A stretch of 64,000 nucleotides of DNA, from the NCBI RefSeq assembly GCF_030503435.1, contig NZ_JAUKPO010000004.1, positions 248,001-312,000 on the forward strand, in the 5' to 3' direction. The notes beneath the pieces are model-generated. The model had not been told where the DNA came from. It saw only the letters and a program-made list of their open reading frames with translations, and did no database searches. Below, one piece after another: positions 26,744 to 35,536 of the stretch (positions are counted from its first letter, which is position 1; every line of letters starts with the position of its first letter). A program made the translations under genes and the position numbers. The DNA is from Rhodocytophaga aerolata. Its GTDB lineage: Bacteria; Bacteroidota; Bacteroidia; Cytophagales; 172606-1.

Positions 26744-27643
26744 ATGCTAAAATTTCAACTACCTGCTTTTTTATTCTTCCTCCTGATACTTCCTTTCGCC
26801 GCTGCTACAGCCCAGATAAAGGAGGATAAAAAGGACTGGAAGCCGCTGTTCAATGGCAAAGACCTGGCTGGCTGGGACATTAAAATTTCCGGGCATCCCC
26901 TCAATGAGAACTATAAAAATACCTTCCGCTACGAAAATGGCATGGTCCGCATTTCGTATGACGAGTACCAGAACTTCGATAATAAGTACGGCCATATGTA
27001 TTACAAAGAGCCCTACTCGCATTATATTCTCCGTTTCCAATACCGCTTTACTGGCAACCAGACGCCAGGTGGGGCCAACTGGAATGTACGGAACAGTGGG
27101 GTAATGTATCATTCGCAACCAGCCAGTAGTCTCACCATGGATCAGGAATTTCCAGTATCCCTGGAGTTTCAAACCTTGGGTGGGCTTGGCAAGGGCGAAC
27201 GGCATACTGGTAACCTGTGTACACCTGGCACCATTGTGCATATGAACGGCAAGCTCAATCCTAACCATTGTATCGATTCTGATTCCAAAACGTATGATGG
27301 CGATGGTTGGGTAAAAGCCGAAATAGTTGTACTAGGTGATTCCTTACTTACGCATCTTATTGAGGGAGATACGGTACTTAGCTATTACCGGCCTCAGATT
27401 GGAGAGGAATACTGGGCACAGGGAAGAGAAGATGCCTATACCAAAGTCTGGAAAGATAAAAATGGCATGGCATTGAAGGAAGGCTATATTGCCCTGCAAG
27501 CCGAAAGCCACCCGATAGATTTCCGGCAGGTAGAATTATTGAACTTGAAAGGCTGTATGAATAAGTCTTGTAAAAGTTACCGGCCGTATTTTGTGGTGGC
27601 TGGCGAATGTGATTGTACAACAAAGCCAAAAGGTAAACCATAA
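26744..27643 (+). CDS. DUF1080 (3-keto-disaccharide hydrolase) family protein
   Basis: The protein has 299 residues and a signal peptide MLKFQLPAFLFFLLILPFAAATA. DWKPLFNGKDLAGWDIKISG is the diagnostic opening of DUF1080, followed by YSHYILRFQYRF, GGANWNVRNSGVMYHSQ and the C-terminal GYIALQAESHPIDFRQVELLNL, all strands of the concanavalin-like jelly roll. DUF1080 proteins include hydrolases that cut glycosidic bonds of sugars already oxidised to the 3-keto form. The C-terminal four-cysteine tail (GCMNKSCKSY, GECDCTTK) is an addition that might bind a metal or form disulfides. It is followed by the sialidase-like gene 38 bp downstream on the same strand, probably one operon. Confidence 0.86.
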   Translation: MLKFQLPAFLFFLLILPFAAATAQIKEDKKDWKPLFNGKDLAGWDIKISGHPLNENYKNTFRYENGMVRISYDEYQNFDNKYGHMYYKEPYSHYILRFQYRFTGNQTPGGANWNVRNSGVMYHSQPASSLTMDQEFPVSLEFQTLGGLGKGERHTGNLCTPGTIVHMNGKLNPNHCIDSDSKTYDGDGWVKAEIVVLGDSLLTHLIEGDTVLSYYRPQIGEEYWAQGREDAYTKVWKDKNGMALKEGYIALQAESHPIDFRQVELLNLKGCMNKSCKSYRPYFVVAGECDCTTKPKGKP

Positions 27644-27681
27644 GTTATTTCTACTTTTTACTGATACCTACCTGTTACGAC

Positions 27682-28755
27682 ATGAAAGCAACTTACCACT
27701 TATTTATTTGGGGCAGTTTATTAATTGGATTAGCTGCCTACCGGTTTCCTTTTATTCCTTCCACTGAAAAGCAACCTGCCAAAGCTATATCGGAAATAAA
27801 GAAAGACTTTGTTTTTGGTGATCAACGTCCTTTTGCCCAGTGCCATGCTTCTACGCTCGTGCGGACGACAGATAATCAGTTTCTGGTAGCATGGTTTGGT
27901 GGTACCCGCGAAAAACACGATGATGTAGGCATCTGGCTTTCTAAAGGCATACCTGGTAAATGGTCAGCACCCAAAGAAATAGCTAAAATCCGGGAAGATG
28001 CGCACTGGAATCCGGTACTATTCAATTTGCCTTCTGGAGAGATTATGCTCTATTTTAAAGTAGGAAAAACCATTGATTTCTGGGAAACCTGGTATATCAT
28101 TTCAGGCGATAATGGCAGCACCTGGTCTGAGCCCAAGGAACTGGTACCTGGAGATAAAGGCGGCAGAGGCCCAGTACGCAACAAGCCAATTATTCTTTCC
28201 AATGGTACCTGGCTGGCACCTGCTTCTGATGAGAAAAATAAGGTCTGGAATGCGTTTGTAGACATCAGTGAAGATGGCGGCAAAACCTGGAAAGCAAATA
28301 ATTTTATTGCGCTCGACCGGAAACTCATCCCAAACGAAGGAGTCATTCAACCTACCCTGTGGGAATCATCTCCGGGAAATGTGCATATGCTCCTTAGAAG
28401 TTCGGCAGGTGTTATTTGCCGCAGCGACTCCAAAGATTATGGCAAAACCTGGACGCCAGTTTACAAAACGTCGCTTCCAAATCCCAATACTGGCATTGAC
28501 CTGACCAAACTATCTGATGGCACCTTAGTATTAGTATATAACAAGGATAATAAAAACTGGGGTGAACGTCAGCCAATTTCTCTTACGGTATCTACGGATA
28601 ATGGCAAAACCTGGTCCCCGGCTACTGACCTGGAAACGGGGCAAAAAGGAGATGAATTTTCTTATCCTTCCATTATCAGTTATGGCGACAGTGTAGCAGG
28701 CACCTTTACCTGGAAACGGCAACGCATTGCCTTCTGGACGGCAAAAGTGAACTAG
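27682..28755 (+). CDS. Sialidase-like (BNR/Asp-box) secreted protein
   Basis: The protein has 357 residues. A hydrophobic N-terminal segment (LFIWGSLLIGLAAYRF) serves as a signal peptide or anchor. The six-bladed sialidase propeller is indicated by HASTLVRTTDNQFLVAWFGGTREKHDDVGIWLSKG at the start and at least four Asp-box repeats, SGDNGSTW, SEDGGKTW, SKDYGKTW and STDNGKTW. The arginine in HASTLVRT and the aspartate-rich DDVG region may correspond to sialidase substrate-binding residues, but the full Arg triad was not checked. Many Bacteroidota proteins annotated as sialidase actually work on other sugars, such as rhamnose or keto-sugars. It is paired with the DUF1080 gene and ends just before a bidirectional terminator. 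Confidence 0.82.
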   Translation: MKATYHLFIWGSLLIGLAAYRFPFIPSTEKQPAKAISEIKKDFVFGDQRPFAQCHASTLVRTTDNQFLVAWFGGTREKHDDVGIWLSKGIPGKWSAPKEIAKIREDAHWNPVLFNLPSGEIMLYFKVGKTIDFWETWYIISGDNGSTWSEPKELVPGDKGGRGPVRNKPIILSNGTWLAPASDEKNKVWNAFVDISEDGGKTWKANNFIALDRKLIPNEGVIQPTLWESSPGNVHMLLRSSAGVICRSDSKDYGKTWTPVYKTSLPNPNTGIDLTKLSDGTLVLVYNKDNKNWGERQPISLTVSTDNGKTWSPATDLETGQKGDEFSYPSIISYGDSVAGTFTWKRQRIAFWTAKVN

Positions 28756-28770
28756 CGAACTGTAGAACAG

Positions 28771-28809
28771 CACTAAAAACCCTTACAGTTATAGTAAGGT
28801 TTTTTAGTG
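28771..28809. terminator. Bidirectional intrinsic terminator
   Basis: A 16-bp stem (28771-28786 with 28794-28809) has one mismatch and a 7-nt loop, and carries a run of A on the left and a run of T on the right. It lies between the convergent sialidase-like and GH3 genes and can serve both. Confidence 0.8.
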
Positions 28810-28829
28810 ATAGAATGTATAATATACCC

Positions 28830-31190
28830 TTATTTCACACTCAGGGTAGTCCGTTTGTAACGGGTGGTACGGGCATCTTTTATTACCCCTTTCCAGTTGA
28901 GGCCATAGCCAAAATCATAGGTATTTCCTTCCGAATCTACATAACATTTCATATCACGGGGTACATCTTCCGCCTGGGCTTCTACCGTTTGCATATCAGC
29001 AGGCATTTGTAGGGGCAGCAAAGCGGAAGGTTCACTGGCTCCGCTAACTATTTCCATCAGCGCCTGGTCTTGTACACCAAAGTGAATGAGAATGGCACTG
29101 GCTTGCTTTTCAAACTCTTTCATAATTGCCGGGTTCGATAAATTCATAGCCACAATTACTGGCTTGCCCTTCATTTTGGCCTGTGTTTCGGTAACCATCG
29201 TTAAATCCGTATGGTTGATAGCTTTAGTCCGTTTACCTTCATAGGAACGGTTGGTAAACTTTTCCAGCGGATCACCTCCGGCAATACTTGTGTTCCGGGT
29301 GCCCTTGGCTGTATATTCTTCATATTGCAAACTTATAGGTACGTAGCCTGTTTCTCCTGCTTTGGCTGCTTCGCTGTTGTACCCCCCACCAGAATTCGGA
29401 CTTTGAATAAATACCAAGGCATAATCGGCTTCCTCCGGATTTTCTGTTACCTGGAAATATTTTTTCACAATGGCCAGGTTCACCGGGTAATCTAGCTTTT
29501 CGGGGGTAGCCATTCCCAGGAAGTTGCGGCCAGCCGGGGTGAACCGTTTGGGTATGTATACCTTTTTATTTTTCTGCAAAGGCAATGCTTTATCTTTGTT
29601 TTTGAGCATCACCACTGATTGGAGCTGGGCCTGATAGCCAGCCTGCATAAACTCTGGTTTGCCTACGGTTTGTTTGGAGACTTGTGGGTCCAGATAGGGG
29701 TTTTCAAACAAACCTACCTGAAAGATATTACGCAGCAAGCGCACAGCCGATTGTTCAAACCGTTTCCGCATGCTTGCTTCCCCATGCTCTTTTACTCCCA
29801 TCTGATACGCCTCTAACACCGGAGGCATTTCATTATTGCCCCCAAACTGGTCTACACCAGCCATCAGGGCTTTGTAATGCCGCTCGGCTACGGATAATTT
29901 TTCTACACCCCATGATTTGCCTGTTAAAAACACATCTACTGCTGTTTCATCGCCAGTAACCAGCCAATCCGTACACACTACGCCATCGTATTTATATTTG
30001 TCTCTGAGTAAATCGCCAATAATATATTTGTTGTAGCCATTGCCTACATTTTCATTATTCTTTTTATCCTGGTTATAGGAAATGGTATAGTAGGGCATCA
30101 CAGCGGAAGCCATTTTGGTTTTGCCACTCAGTTTAAAAGCACCTTCGGTAAAGGGCAGAAAATGTGTTTGGAAGTTATTGCCAGGATATACGGCATATTT
30201 GCCATAGCCGTAATGTGCATCTCGGCCACCCTCACCAGAACCTCCGCCTGGCCAGTGTTTCACCATGGCATTTACACTGGTATAGCCCCATCCGTTTTTA
30301 ATCTCCTGAGTGCCCATAGAGGTCTGAAAGCCGTCAGTATAGGCCCTTGCCATATCGGTTGCGAGCATGGGGTCTTCGCCAAAAGTTCCGCTTACCCGGT
30401 TCCAGCGGGGATCGGTGGCTAAATCTACCTGCGGAGATAAAGCTGTGGCAATGCCTAATGCCCGGTATTCTGCCGCGGCAATTTGCCCGAATTGTTTCAC
30501 CAGTTCCGGATTAAAGGTAGCTGCCAATCCTAGTGAACCCGGCCACATAGAGATTGTTCCACCAGACCCTGCATTGTATTCGGCATCTGCTTTTGTGCCA
30601 TTCCTGGGATCAGAACTAGTATTGATGGGTATTCCCATGCCTATTCCCTCCACCAAAGCTTGTGCCTTATTATTCCATTGAGCCGCTACTTCGGGGCTCT
30701 GCACAGAGGTAATGAGCACATGCCGCAGATGGTCTTTGGTCAGAAATTCTTTTTGCTGATCCGACAGGTCAGAAGGATTGGCGCCACTCTCGGCAAATGG
30801 TTTTCCATTATAGGTGCCAGCAAACGGTCCTGCGGCTGCTACAGGAATGGGTTGATGTTTGCTGTACAACATTAATCCGGCTATTTGCTCCACCGAAAGT
30901 TTAGAGGCTAAGTCTTTGGCCCGTTCGTCTACCGGCAACCGCCAATCCTCATATTTGTCCAGCTTTCCATTTTTATTAAGGTCCTTGAATGAAAAGCCAT
31001 TCTCTGTCAAAATGGTTATACCGGATGCAGAAGAATAGGTAAGTGTCGGCCCATTTTTGTTCACAACAACCTGAATAGGTTCATCTTGTTGCTTTTCTGA
31101 TGAAGATTTCATTGAAGGTTGGCCAGCCGGAGGCATGCCTGGCAAAAGAAAAGCAGCCAGGCTTAGCAGGTGTAGGGGAAGGTATCTCAT
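28830..31190 (-). CDS. Glycoside hydrolase family 3 (beta-glucosidase-like), exported
   Basis: The protein has 786 residues and an N-terminal signal peptide (MRYLPLHLLSLAAFLLPGMP). An EF-hand-like DLNKNGKLDKYEDW lies at about 70-83. The GH3 barrel shows DLATDPRWNRVSGTFGEDP (255-274), KHWPGGG (311-317) and YDGVVCTDW (401-409), where D408 is the expected nucleophile. The C-terminal alpha/beta sandwich follows from about residue 515 with VVMLKNKDKALPLQ. It probably hydrolyses beta-glucosides or related oligosaccharides in the periplasm. It is a single gene, minus strand, between the terminator and the MFS gene. No fibronectin-III domain is evident at the C-terminus, so the protein may be somewhat shorter than typical plant/bacterial GH3 enzymes. 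Confidence 0.9.
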   Translation of the reverse strand: MRYLPLHLLSLAAFLLPGMPPAGQPSMKSSSEKQQDEPIQVVVNKNGPTLTYSSASGITILTENGFSFKDLNKNGKLDKYEDWRLPVDERAKDLASKLSVEQIAGLMLYSKHQPIPVAAAGPFAGTYNGKPFAESGANPSDLSDQQKEFLTKDHLRHVLITSVQSPEVAAQWNNKAQALVEGIGMGIPINTSSDPRNGTKADAEYNAGSGGTISMWPGSLGLAATFNPELVKQFGQIAAAEYRALGIATALSPQVDLATDPRWNRVSGTFGEDPMLATDMARAYTDGFQTSMGTQEIKNGWGYTSVNAMVKHWPGGGSGEGGRDAHYGYGKYAVYPGNNFQTHFLPFTEGAFKLSGKTKMASAVMPYYTISYNQDKKNNENVGNGYNKYIIGDLLRDKYKYDGVVCTDWLVTGDETAVDVFLTGKSWGVEKLSVAERHYKALMAGVDQFGGNNEMPPVLEAYQMGVKEHGEASMRKRFEQSAVRLLRNIFQVGLFENPYLDPQVSKQTVGKPEFMQAGYQAQLQSVVMLKNKDKALPLQKNKKVYIPKRFTPAGRNFLGMATPEKLDYPVNLAIVKKYFQVTENPEEADYALVFIQSPNSGGGYNSEAAKAGETGYVPISLQYEEYTAKGTRNTSIAGGDPLEKFTNRSYEGKRTKAINHTDLTMVTETQAKMKGKPVIVAMNLSNPAIMKEFEKQASAILIHFGVQDQALMEIVSGASEPSALLPLQMPADMQTVEAQAEDVPRDMKCYVDSEGNTYDFGYGLNWKGVIKDARTTRYKRTTLSVK

Positions 31191-31294
31191 AGACGTATTG
31201 GTATAACTACTTTTTCATTGTGTTATACTGACACAATTTACGGGATTTTACTTAAAGAACAAAAGTTGACTATTTATTCCTGAAATATGTCTAT

Positions 31295-32518
31295 TTAGTT
31301 ACTTGGTAGCTTTAAGGGCTCGGTTACTTTTTTTTCGTTCATAGTCAGGTAGAAACCACCAGCTGTGAATAAAGAAAGTACTCCGGCTGACCACCATAGT
31401 GTGGCAAACCCGGCATAACTGATCACTTTAGTACCCAGAAAAGGTGCCAGAATAAAAGCGGCTGCAAATGCCATCGAATACAAGCCCAGATAACTTCCCC
31501 GGTTGCGTTCACCTGCCCGTTTTACCGTGTAGGTTACCATAAACGGCATAGCAAATATTTCGGAAAAGGTTAACAGCACCATAGCTATTATCAAAATTAC
31601 CGGAGCCGAAAATAGATTCAGTAACACAAACGAAAAGCCGCAAAGTAAGGTACCCAATACCACCTGATGCCATATGATGGTTTTTCTTTCCAGCCGGTGT
31701 ACAATAATCATTTCAAAAAGAAAGACGAGCAAACCGTTAAAACCCAACAACAAGCCTATCTGAATTTCTGACAGGTGATACACTTCCCGGTAATACAGCG
31801 GAAGGGTGAAGAAAAACTGAGTAAACGAAATGGCATAACAGGTAACAAACACCAGGAAAAGTAAAAAGGGAATATCGAGGTAGGGTGATTTTTCGGATAC
31901 CGACTGCTGTACGGCTGGCGTGGATTGCCTGGCTGGGAGTTGCCGGAAATACAGATAAAAGAAAAGTCCGGCTACTATACAGGTCAATCCATCTGCTATG
32001 AAAATCCAATAATAGGAAATGGAAGCCAGCAACCCGCCGATGGCCGGCCCAATAGAAAAGCCTAAATTAATAGCCATCCGGTTCAATGAAAATGAACGGG
32101 TTACATTCTCCGGACGGGCATACAAGGCTATGGAAGCAGAGTTAGCAGGCCGGAGGCATTCGGAGATCACACTCAGCAGCAATATGCCGGCTAACAGCAA
32201 ATAATAGGTTGTAATATGCGCCAATACCAGAAACAAGCAGCCGCCTGCTACTAAACTCAATACCTGTACCAGAAAGGGGCTTAATTTGTCGGAAAGCCAG
32301 CCACCCAGTAGAGCACCGGCCATAGAGCCTATACCAAAAGCCGTAAGGATAATACCCGCCTGCTCAATAGTAAATTTCAAGGAACCAGTGAGGTATACAC
32401 TCAGGAAAGGCACTACCATGGAGCCACTGCGGTTAATAAACATAACCAGGGCAAGCATCCAGGAAGGGGTAGATAACCCTCCGTATGCATTCCGGTAGAG
32501 GCGGATAATGGATGTCAT
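31295..32518 (-). CDS. MFS transporter
   Basis: The protein has 407 residues from ATG 32518 (the frame is open three codons further to a TTG). Around 12 hydrophobic segments alternate through the sequence, and the first cytoplasmic loop carries GGWLSDKLSPF, the MFS signature between helices 2 and 3. A second-half FEMIIVHRLERK loop sits at the equivalent position after helix 8. The MFS group cannot be assigned to a substrate; the weak similarity to drug and sugar exporters is not decisive. It follows the beta-lactamase-fold gene on the same strand by 80 bp, with an inverted repeat just before its start codon, so it may have its own promoter. Confidence 0.88.
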   Translation of the reverse strand: MTSIIRLYRNAYGGLSTPSWMLALVMFINRSGSMVVPFLSVYLTGSLKFTIEQAGIILTAFGIGSMAGALLGGWLSDKLSPFLVQVLSLVAGGCLFLVLAHITTYYLLLAGILLLSVISECLRPANSASIALYARPENVTRSFSLNRMAINLGFSIGPAIGGLLASISYYWIFIADGLTCIVAGLFFYLYFRQLPARQSTPAVQQSVSEKSPYLDIPFLLFLVFVTCYAISFTQFFFTLPLYYREVYHLSEIQIGLLLGFNGLLVFLFEMIIVHRLERKTIIWHQVVLGTLLCGFSFVLLNLFSAPVILIIAMVLLTFSEIFAMPFMVTYTVKRAGERNRGSYLGLYSMAFAAAFILAPFLGTKVISYAGFATLWWSAGVLSLFTAGGFYLTMNEKKVTEPLKLPSN

Positions 32519-32522
32519 AGGC

Positions 32523-32565
32523 AGCAAACAGAAAAGTATGCAAAGGTATTATCTTTCTGTTTGCT
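32523..32565. repeat. Perfect 12-bp inverted repeat directly before the MFS gene
   Basis: AGCAAACAGAAA at 32523-32534 is exactly complementary to TTTCTGTTTGCT at 32554-32565, with a 19-nt spacer. It ends 4 bp before the MFS start codon on the minus strand. No U-run follows, so an operator or an RNA structure covering the start is more likely than a terminator. Confidence 0.45.
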
Positions 32566-32598
32566 TTTCTATGAACCAACCATCCAGAATTTTAGTAG

Positions 32599-33792
32599 TT
32601 ATCTAAGTAACACTGGAGCATGTACTGTCCGGGAACCTGTCTCTGCTTGCAGGGTTTTCAGTATTTGGATTCCTGTCTGGTTCAAGGGTTTTGCCTGGTT
32701 AGAAAGAATAACCACTCCCCTGGTATAATCACTGGTAAAAGCTATGTAGGCAGCAAAGCCGCCGGTTTTTCCTGCCAGCCAGATTATTTCTTCGGTCGTT
32801 CCGGGCAGGTTACTCATTATCCAGCCTAAGCCGGCTTTGCTGCCTTTGAGTTCTTTATGCCGGATAGTTTCTCTAGGGTTTTGTGCCAGCCGTACGGCAG
32901 GTAACCACTCTGTTTCGGTTACACCCATATTTACCGCAAGGAATTGCATCATATCTTCAATTGTACCATGTAAGCCGGCAGAAGGCGCCAGTACATCAAA
33001 CTCCCAGGGCTTGGCTGCTTTATTTGTTTGAGTATAGCCTTGTATGCGGTTGTTGTGTGCTTCTGCCGGGAACAGGTGAAACGTATGAGATAAATTTAAG
33101 GGTTGGAGCACCCGTTCCTGTAACAAAGTCTCATAGGGCCGGGATGTTTTTAAGGCTAAGCTATGGCCCAGTAATGCCATGCCTACATGAGAATATTGGT
33201 ACTCAAACCCACTGGTGAACGTAATAGGATGATTGTTTAAATACCTGTATAAATCTTTCGTTGTATAGCTGGCATAGGGATTTTTTGGATGTAGCCTGGA
33301 AATAAAATCCGGAGGGTTGGCTGGGAATCCGGCTGTATGGGTAGCCAGATTGCAAAGCAGGATACTAATCGTTTCATCATTTGTCTTAGGGTCGCAGGCA
33401 TACAGGTTATATCCCGGCCCCACTGGTTCACAGGTTAATTTCTGGTAAACCGGAAGCCGTTGCCCTGGCATCAAGGCTTGCAACGGGGTTTCGATGTTTA
33501 AGTCACCTTCCACGGCCATGCGGGCAAGCAAGGTAGTAGTAAACAAGCTGCTAAGTTCGCCAAGCTCGAAAACGGCCTCATTTGATTTAACTTTTATTTG
33601 CTGACTATTGTAGGCTTGTCCGAAACTAAAGATCTGTTTCTTGCCTGCTTCAACAATGCCTATAGCCAGCAGGCGGTTTTTTTCAGAACCCATATAGAGC
33701 CTGGCCAGGCTGTCAATTGTTTGCTTTTGTGCTTCCTGTGCAAACGTAACCATGCTGAAGAGCAGCATTCCGAGGGTAATAAAAGCTTTCAT
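32599..33792 (-). CDS. Beta-lactamase/penicillin-binding-fold protein with inactivated active site
   Basis: The protein has 397 residues and a signal peptide (MKAFITLGMLLFSMVTFAQ). The overall pattern matches class C-like serine hydrolases: FELGELSSLFTTTLLARM at the nucleophile helix, ATHTAGFPANPP, SGFEYQYSHVGMALLGHSL and AGKTGGFAAYI. However, the SxxK motif is ELSS (E79, S82), checked at the nucleotide level, so neither the nucleophile serine nor the lysine is in place; the YxN motif is YSH (200-202); only the KTG motif (342-344) is kept. It is therefore likely a pseudoenzyme, or uses another mechanism. It is followed by an MFS gene. A related but intact protein is encoded at 37051-38403. 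Confidence 0.8.
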   Translation of the reverse strand: MKAFITLGMLLFSMVTFAQEAQKQTIDSLARLYMGSEKNRLLAIGIVEAGKKQIFSFGQAYNSQQIKVKSNEAVFELGELSSLFTTTLLARMAVEGDLNIETPLQALMPGQRLPVYQKLTCEPVGPGYNLYACDPKTNDETISILLCNLATHTAGFPANPPDFISRLHPKNPYASYTTKDLYRYLNNHPITFTSGFEYQYSHVGMALLGHSLALKTSRPYETLLQERVLQPLNLSHTFHLFPAEAHNNRIQGYTQTNKAAKPWEFDVLAPSAGLHGTIEDMMQFLAVNMGVTETEWLPAVRLAQNPRETIRHKELKGSKAGLGWIMSNLPGTTEEIIWLAGKTGGFAAYIAFTSDYTRGVVILSNQAKPLNQTGIQILKTLQAETGSRTVHAPVLLR

Positions 33793-34161
33793 GGCATTGA
33801 GTGGGTTTAAGTTGATGGCATTGACTTCTAGCTTCGTAGCCTTTCTGTAAGAGTAAAGGTGCAGATAAACTATGGCTCATGCGATGACACCGGTTATGGT
33901 GGCCCATGATATTTATCACTACCTGGCATTCCATCAAGGGCTTTGTTGATTTCACCTTCTTCTTTCATGACATAAGTCATGGGAATGGGTGATTATTGTA
34001 CTTGTTTGTGGGCGGTACTTGGCGGAAATTTGTTTAAACCAGACTTAGGAAAGCTGGACGAGAGACAATCTCCTGTTTTTGCGTTTGTTGGGGTATTTTC
34101 TACCAAGGAGCCCTTCATTTAGTTGTACCTAGTATCCATTTCATTTTTTTCCTTCTGAGTT
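33793..34161. other. 369-bp divergent intergenic region
   Basis: The region lies between the beta-lactamase-fold gene (minus) and the universal stress gene (plus). I see no convincing frame, repeat or TAnnTTTG promoter; promoters for both genes are expected but were not located. Confidence 0.3.
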
Positions 34162-35010
34162 ATGAAAACTGTTATATGCACCACCGATGCCAGCCCGATG
34201 GGCAGAAATGCGGTACACTATGTAAAAAATTTCTGCCGGAGCGTGCGCCCTTCGTTGATTCTACTGGAGCACGCTTCCTTACAGCACCTGTTTACTTCCC
34301 TGCCTGCTGTGCCGGATGAATATTATTTCCCTGTAGATAAAGCCTGGAACGACTCAGGTAATTCTTCTGCGGAAGTGGCTATGCTCACGGAACCTTCTGT
34401 CAGACTACAGGCAATTCATAGTATAGCCAAAAATGCTGTTGCCTCTGAAGCAGATATGCTGATAACCGGCGTAGATAGAAGCTTTACCTATGCCGACTGT
34501 CTGGGACAACCTCTGGCAGAATTAGTAAAACAAGCCAAATGCCCTGCATTGTTGATTCCGGAAACAGTTGTTTTTAAACCTATCCAGCGGATTTTACTGG
34601 TTATCGATCATGAATGTTCTATTGAACCCAGGATGAAATTTATTGAGGAAATAGCCAGAAATTTTGGTGCAGAAATATTTCTGTACCAGTTAAACAGACC
34701 TTGTGCCGGATCAGGCACCCATCCTTTTTACCAGTGTTCGGTAGATTTTTATTTCACCTTTCCTTACAGCTTTATCCATTTTGAAGAAGCAGAAACAGAA
34801 AACACTGCCGATACCATTTGCAAACTGGTGCAGCAGACCAAAGCTGATCTGCTGATTACCGTGCCTGAAATTCAAACACAGGTGCCCGGTCCTGCCTATG
34901 CTGACGTTTCAGATATGGCTGCCCAGGCTGCATCATTAGACATTCCTTTACTGGCTATTGATACACAGCCCAGGCACCCGGTAGAATCTACAGGGTATCC
35001 CTTTGAATAA
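34162..35010 (+). CDS. Tandem universal stress protein (UspA family)
   Basis: The protein has 282 residues in two Usp-like halves. The first begins MKTVICTTDASPMGRNAVHYV and ends LGQPLAELVKQAKCPALLIPE; the second begins IQRILLVIDHECSIEPRMKFI and ends DMAAQAASLDIPLLAID. In classic ATP-binding Usp proteins a G-xx-G-x9-G(S/T) motif precedes the last strand; it is absent here, so ATP binding is doubtful. The protein is cytoplasmic. It is followed by a flavin split-barrel protein 33 bp downstream and a small membrane protein, a set often seen together in anaerobic or oxygen-stress responses of Bacteroidota. Confidence 0.75.
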   Translation: MKTVICTTDASPMGRNAVHYVKNFCRSVRPSLILLEHASLQHLFTSLPAVPDEYYFPVDKAWNDSGNSSAEVAMLTEPSVRLQAIHSIAKNAVASEADMLITGVDRSFTYADCLGQPLAELVKQAKCPALLIPETVVFKPIQRILLVIDHECSIEPRMKFIEEIARNFGAEIFLYQLNRPCAGSGTHPFYQCSVDFYFTFPYSFIHFEEAETENTADTICKLVQQTKADLLITVPEIQTQVPGPAYADVSDMAAQAASLDIPLLAIDTQPRHPVESTGYPFE

Positions 35011-35043
35011 ATGTAACCGAGTTTACCCATAACGCATATAGCT

Positions 35044-35490
35044 ATGTTAGGTGTATTAAATCAGGAACAAATAGATTTTGTATTACGCAGCCAGATGATC
35101 GGCCATATAGGCTGCTGTGATGCCGGTAGAGTGTATGTGCTGCCAGTTACCTATGTATATGACGGAGAGTATATTTATGGCCACACGAAAGAAGGCCTGA
35201 AAATAGAGATGATGCGGAACAACCCTCAGGTTTGTTTTCAGGTGGATGCTATTCAGAATCTTGCCAACTGGCAAAGCGTAGTAATTCAGGGCACCTTTGA
35301 AGAACTTTCCGGCGAAGCTAGCCACCAAGCAGAACGCTTACTCCTGAACCGGATATTACCTTTTCAGGTAAGCGAAACTATTCCTTCCGGCGGAATAGAT
35401 ATTCATCAGCTAGCCAGTATCAGCCGCCCGGTTCTGGTTACTTACCGGATCAGCATAGAAGAGAAATCTGGCAGGTACGAGAAAAGGTAA
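35044..35490 (+). CDS. Pyridoxamine 5'-phosphate oxidase-like (FMN split-barrel) protein
   Basis: The protein has 148 residues. It has the order of NimA/PNPOx-like flavin proteins: QEQIDFVLRSQMIGHIGCCDAGRVYVLPVTYVYDGEYIYGHTKEG, then KIEMMRNNPQVCFQVDAI and VVIQGTFEEL, with the split-barrel strands and an expected FMN phosphate site. These proteins reduce nitro compounds, flavins or heme breakdown products, or just bind heme/FMN; the residue set does not decide. It lies between the Usp gene (33 bp upstream) and a small membrane-protein gene (46 bp downstream), all on the plus strand. No signal peptide is present. Confidence 0.83.
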   Translation: MLGVLNQEQIDFVLRSQMIGHIGCCDAGRVYVLPVTYVYDGEYIYGHTKEGLKIEMMRNNPQVCFQVDAIQNLANWQSVVIQGTFEELSGEASHQAERLLLNRILPFQVSETIPSGGIDIHQLASISRPVLVTYRISIEEKSGRYEKR

Positions 35491-35536
35491 GGATGCCTGA
35501 GAAAGTACAGAAAGTCTATTTAAGAAAAGATACTAC

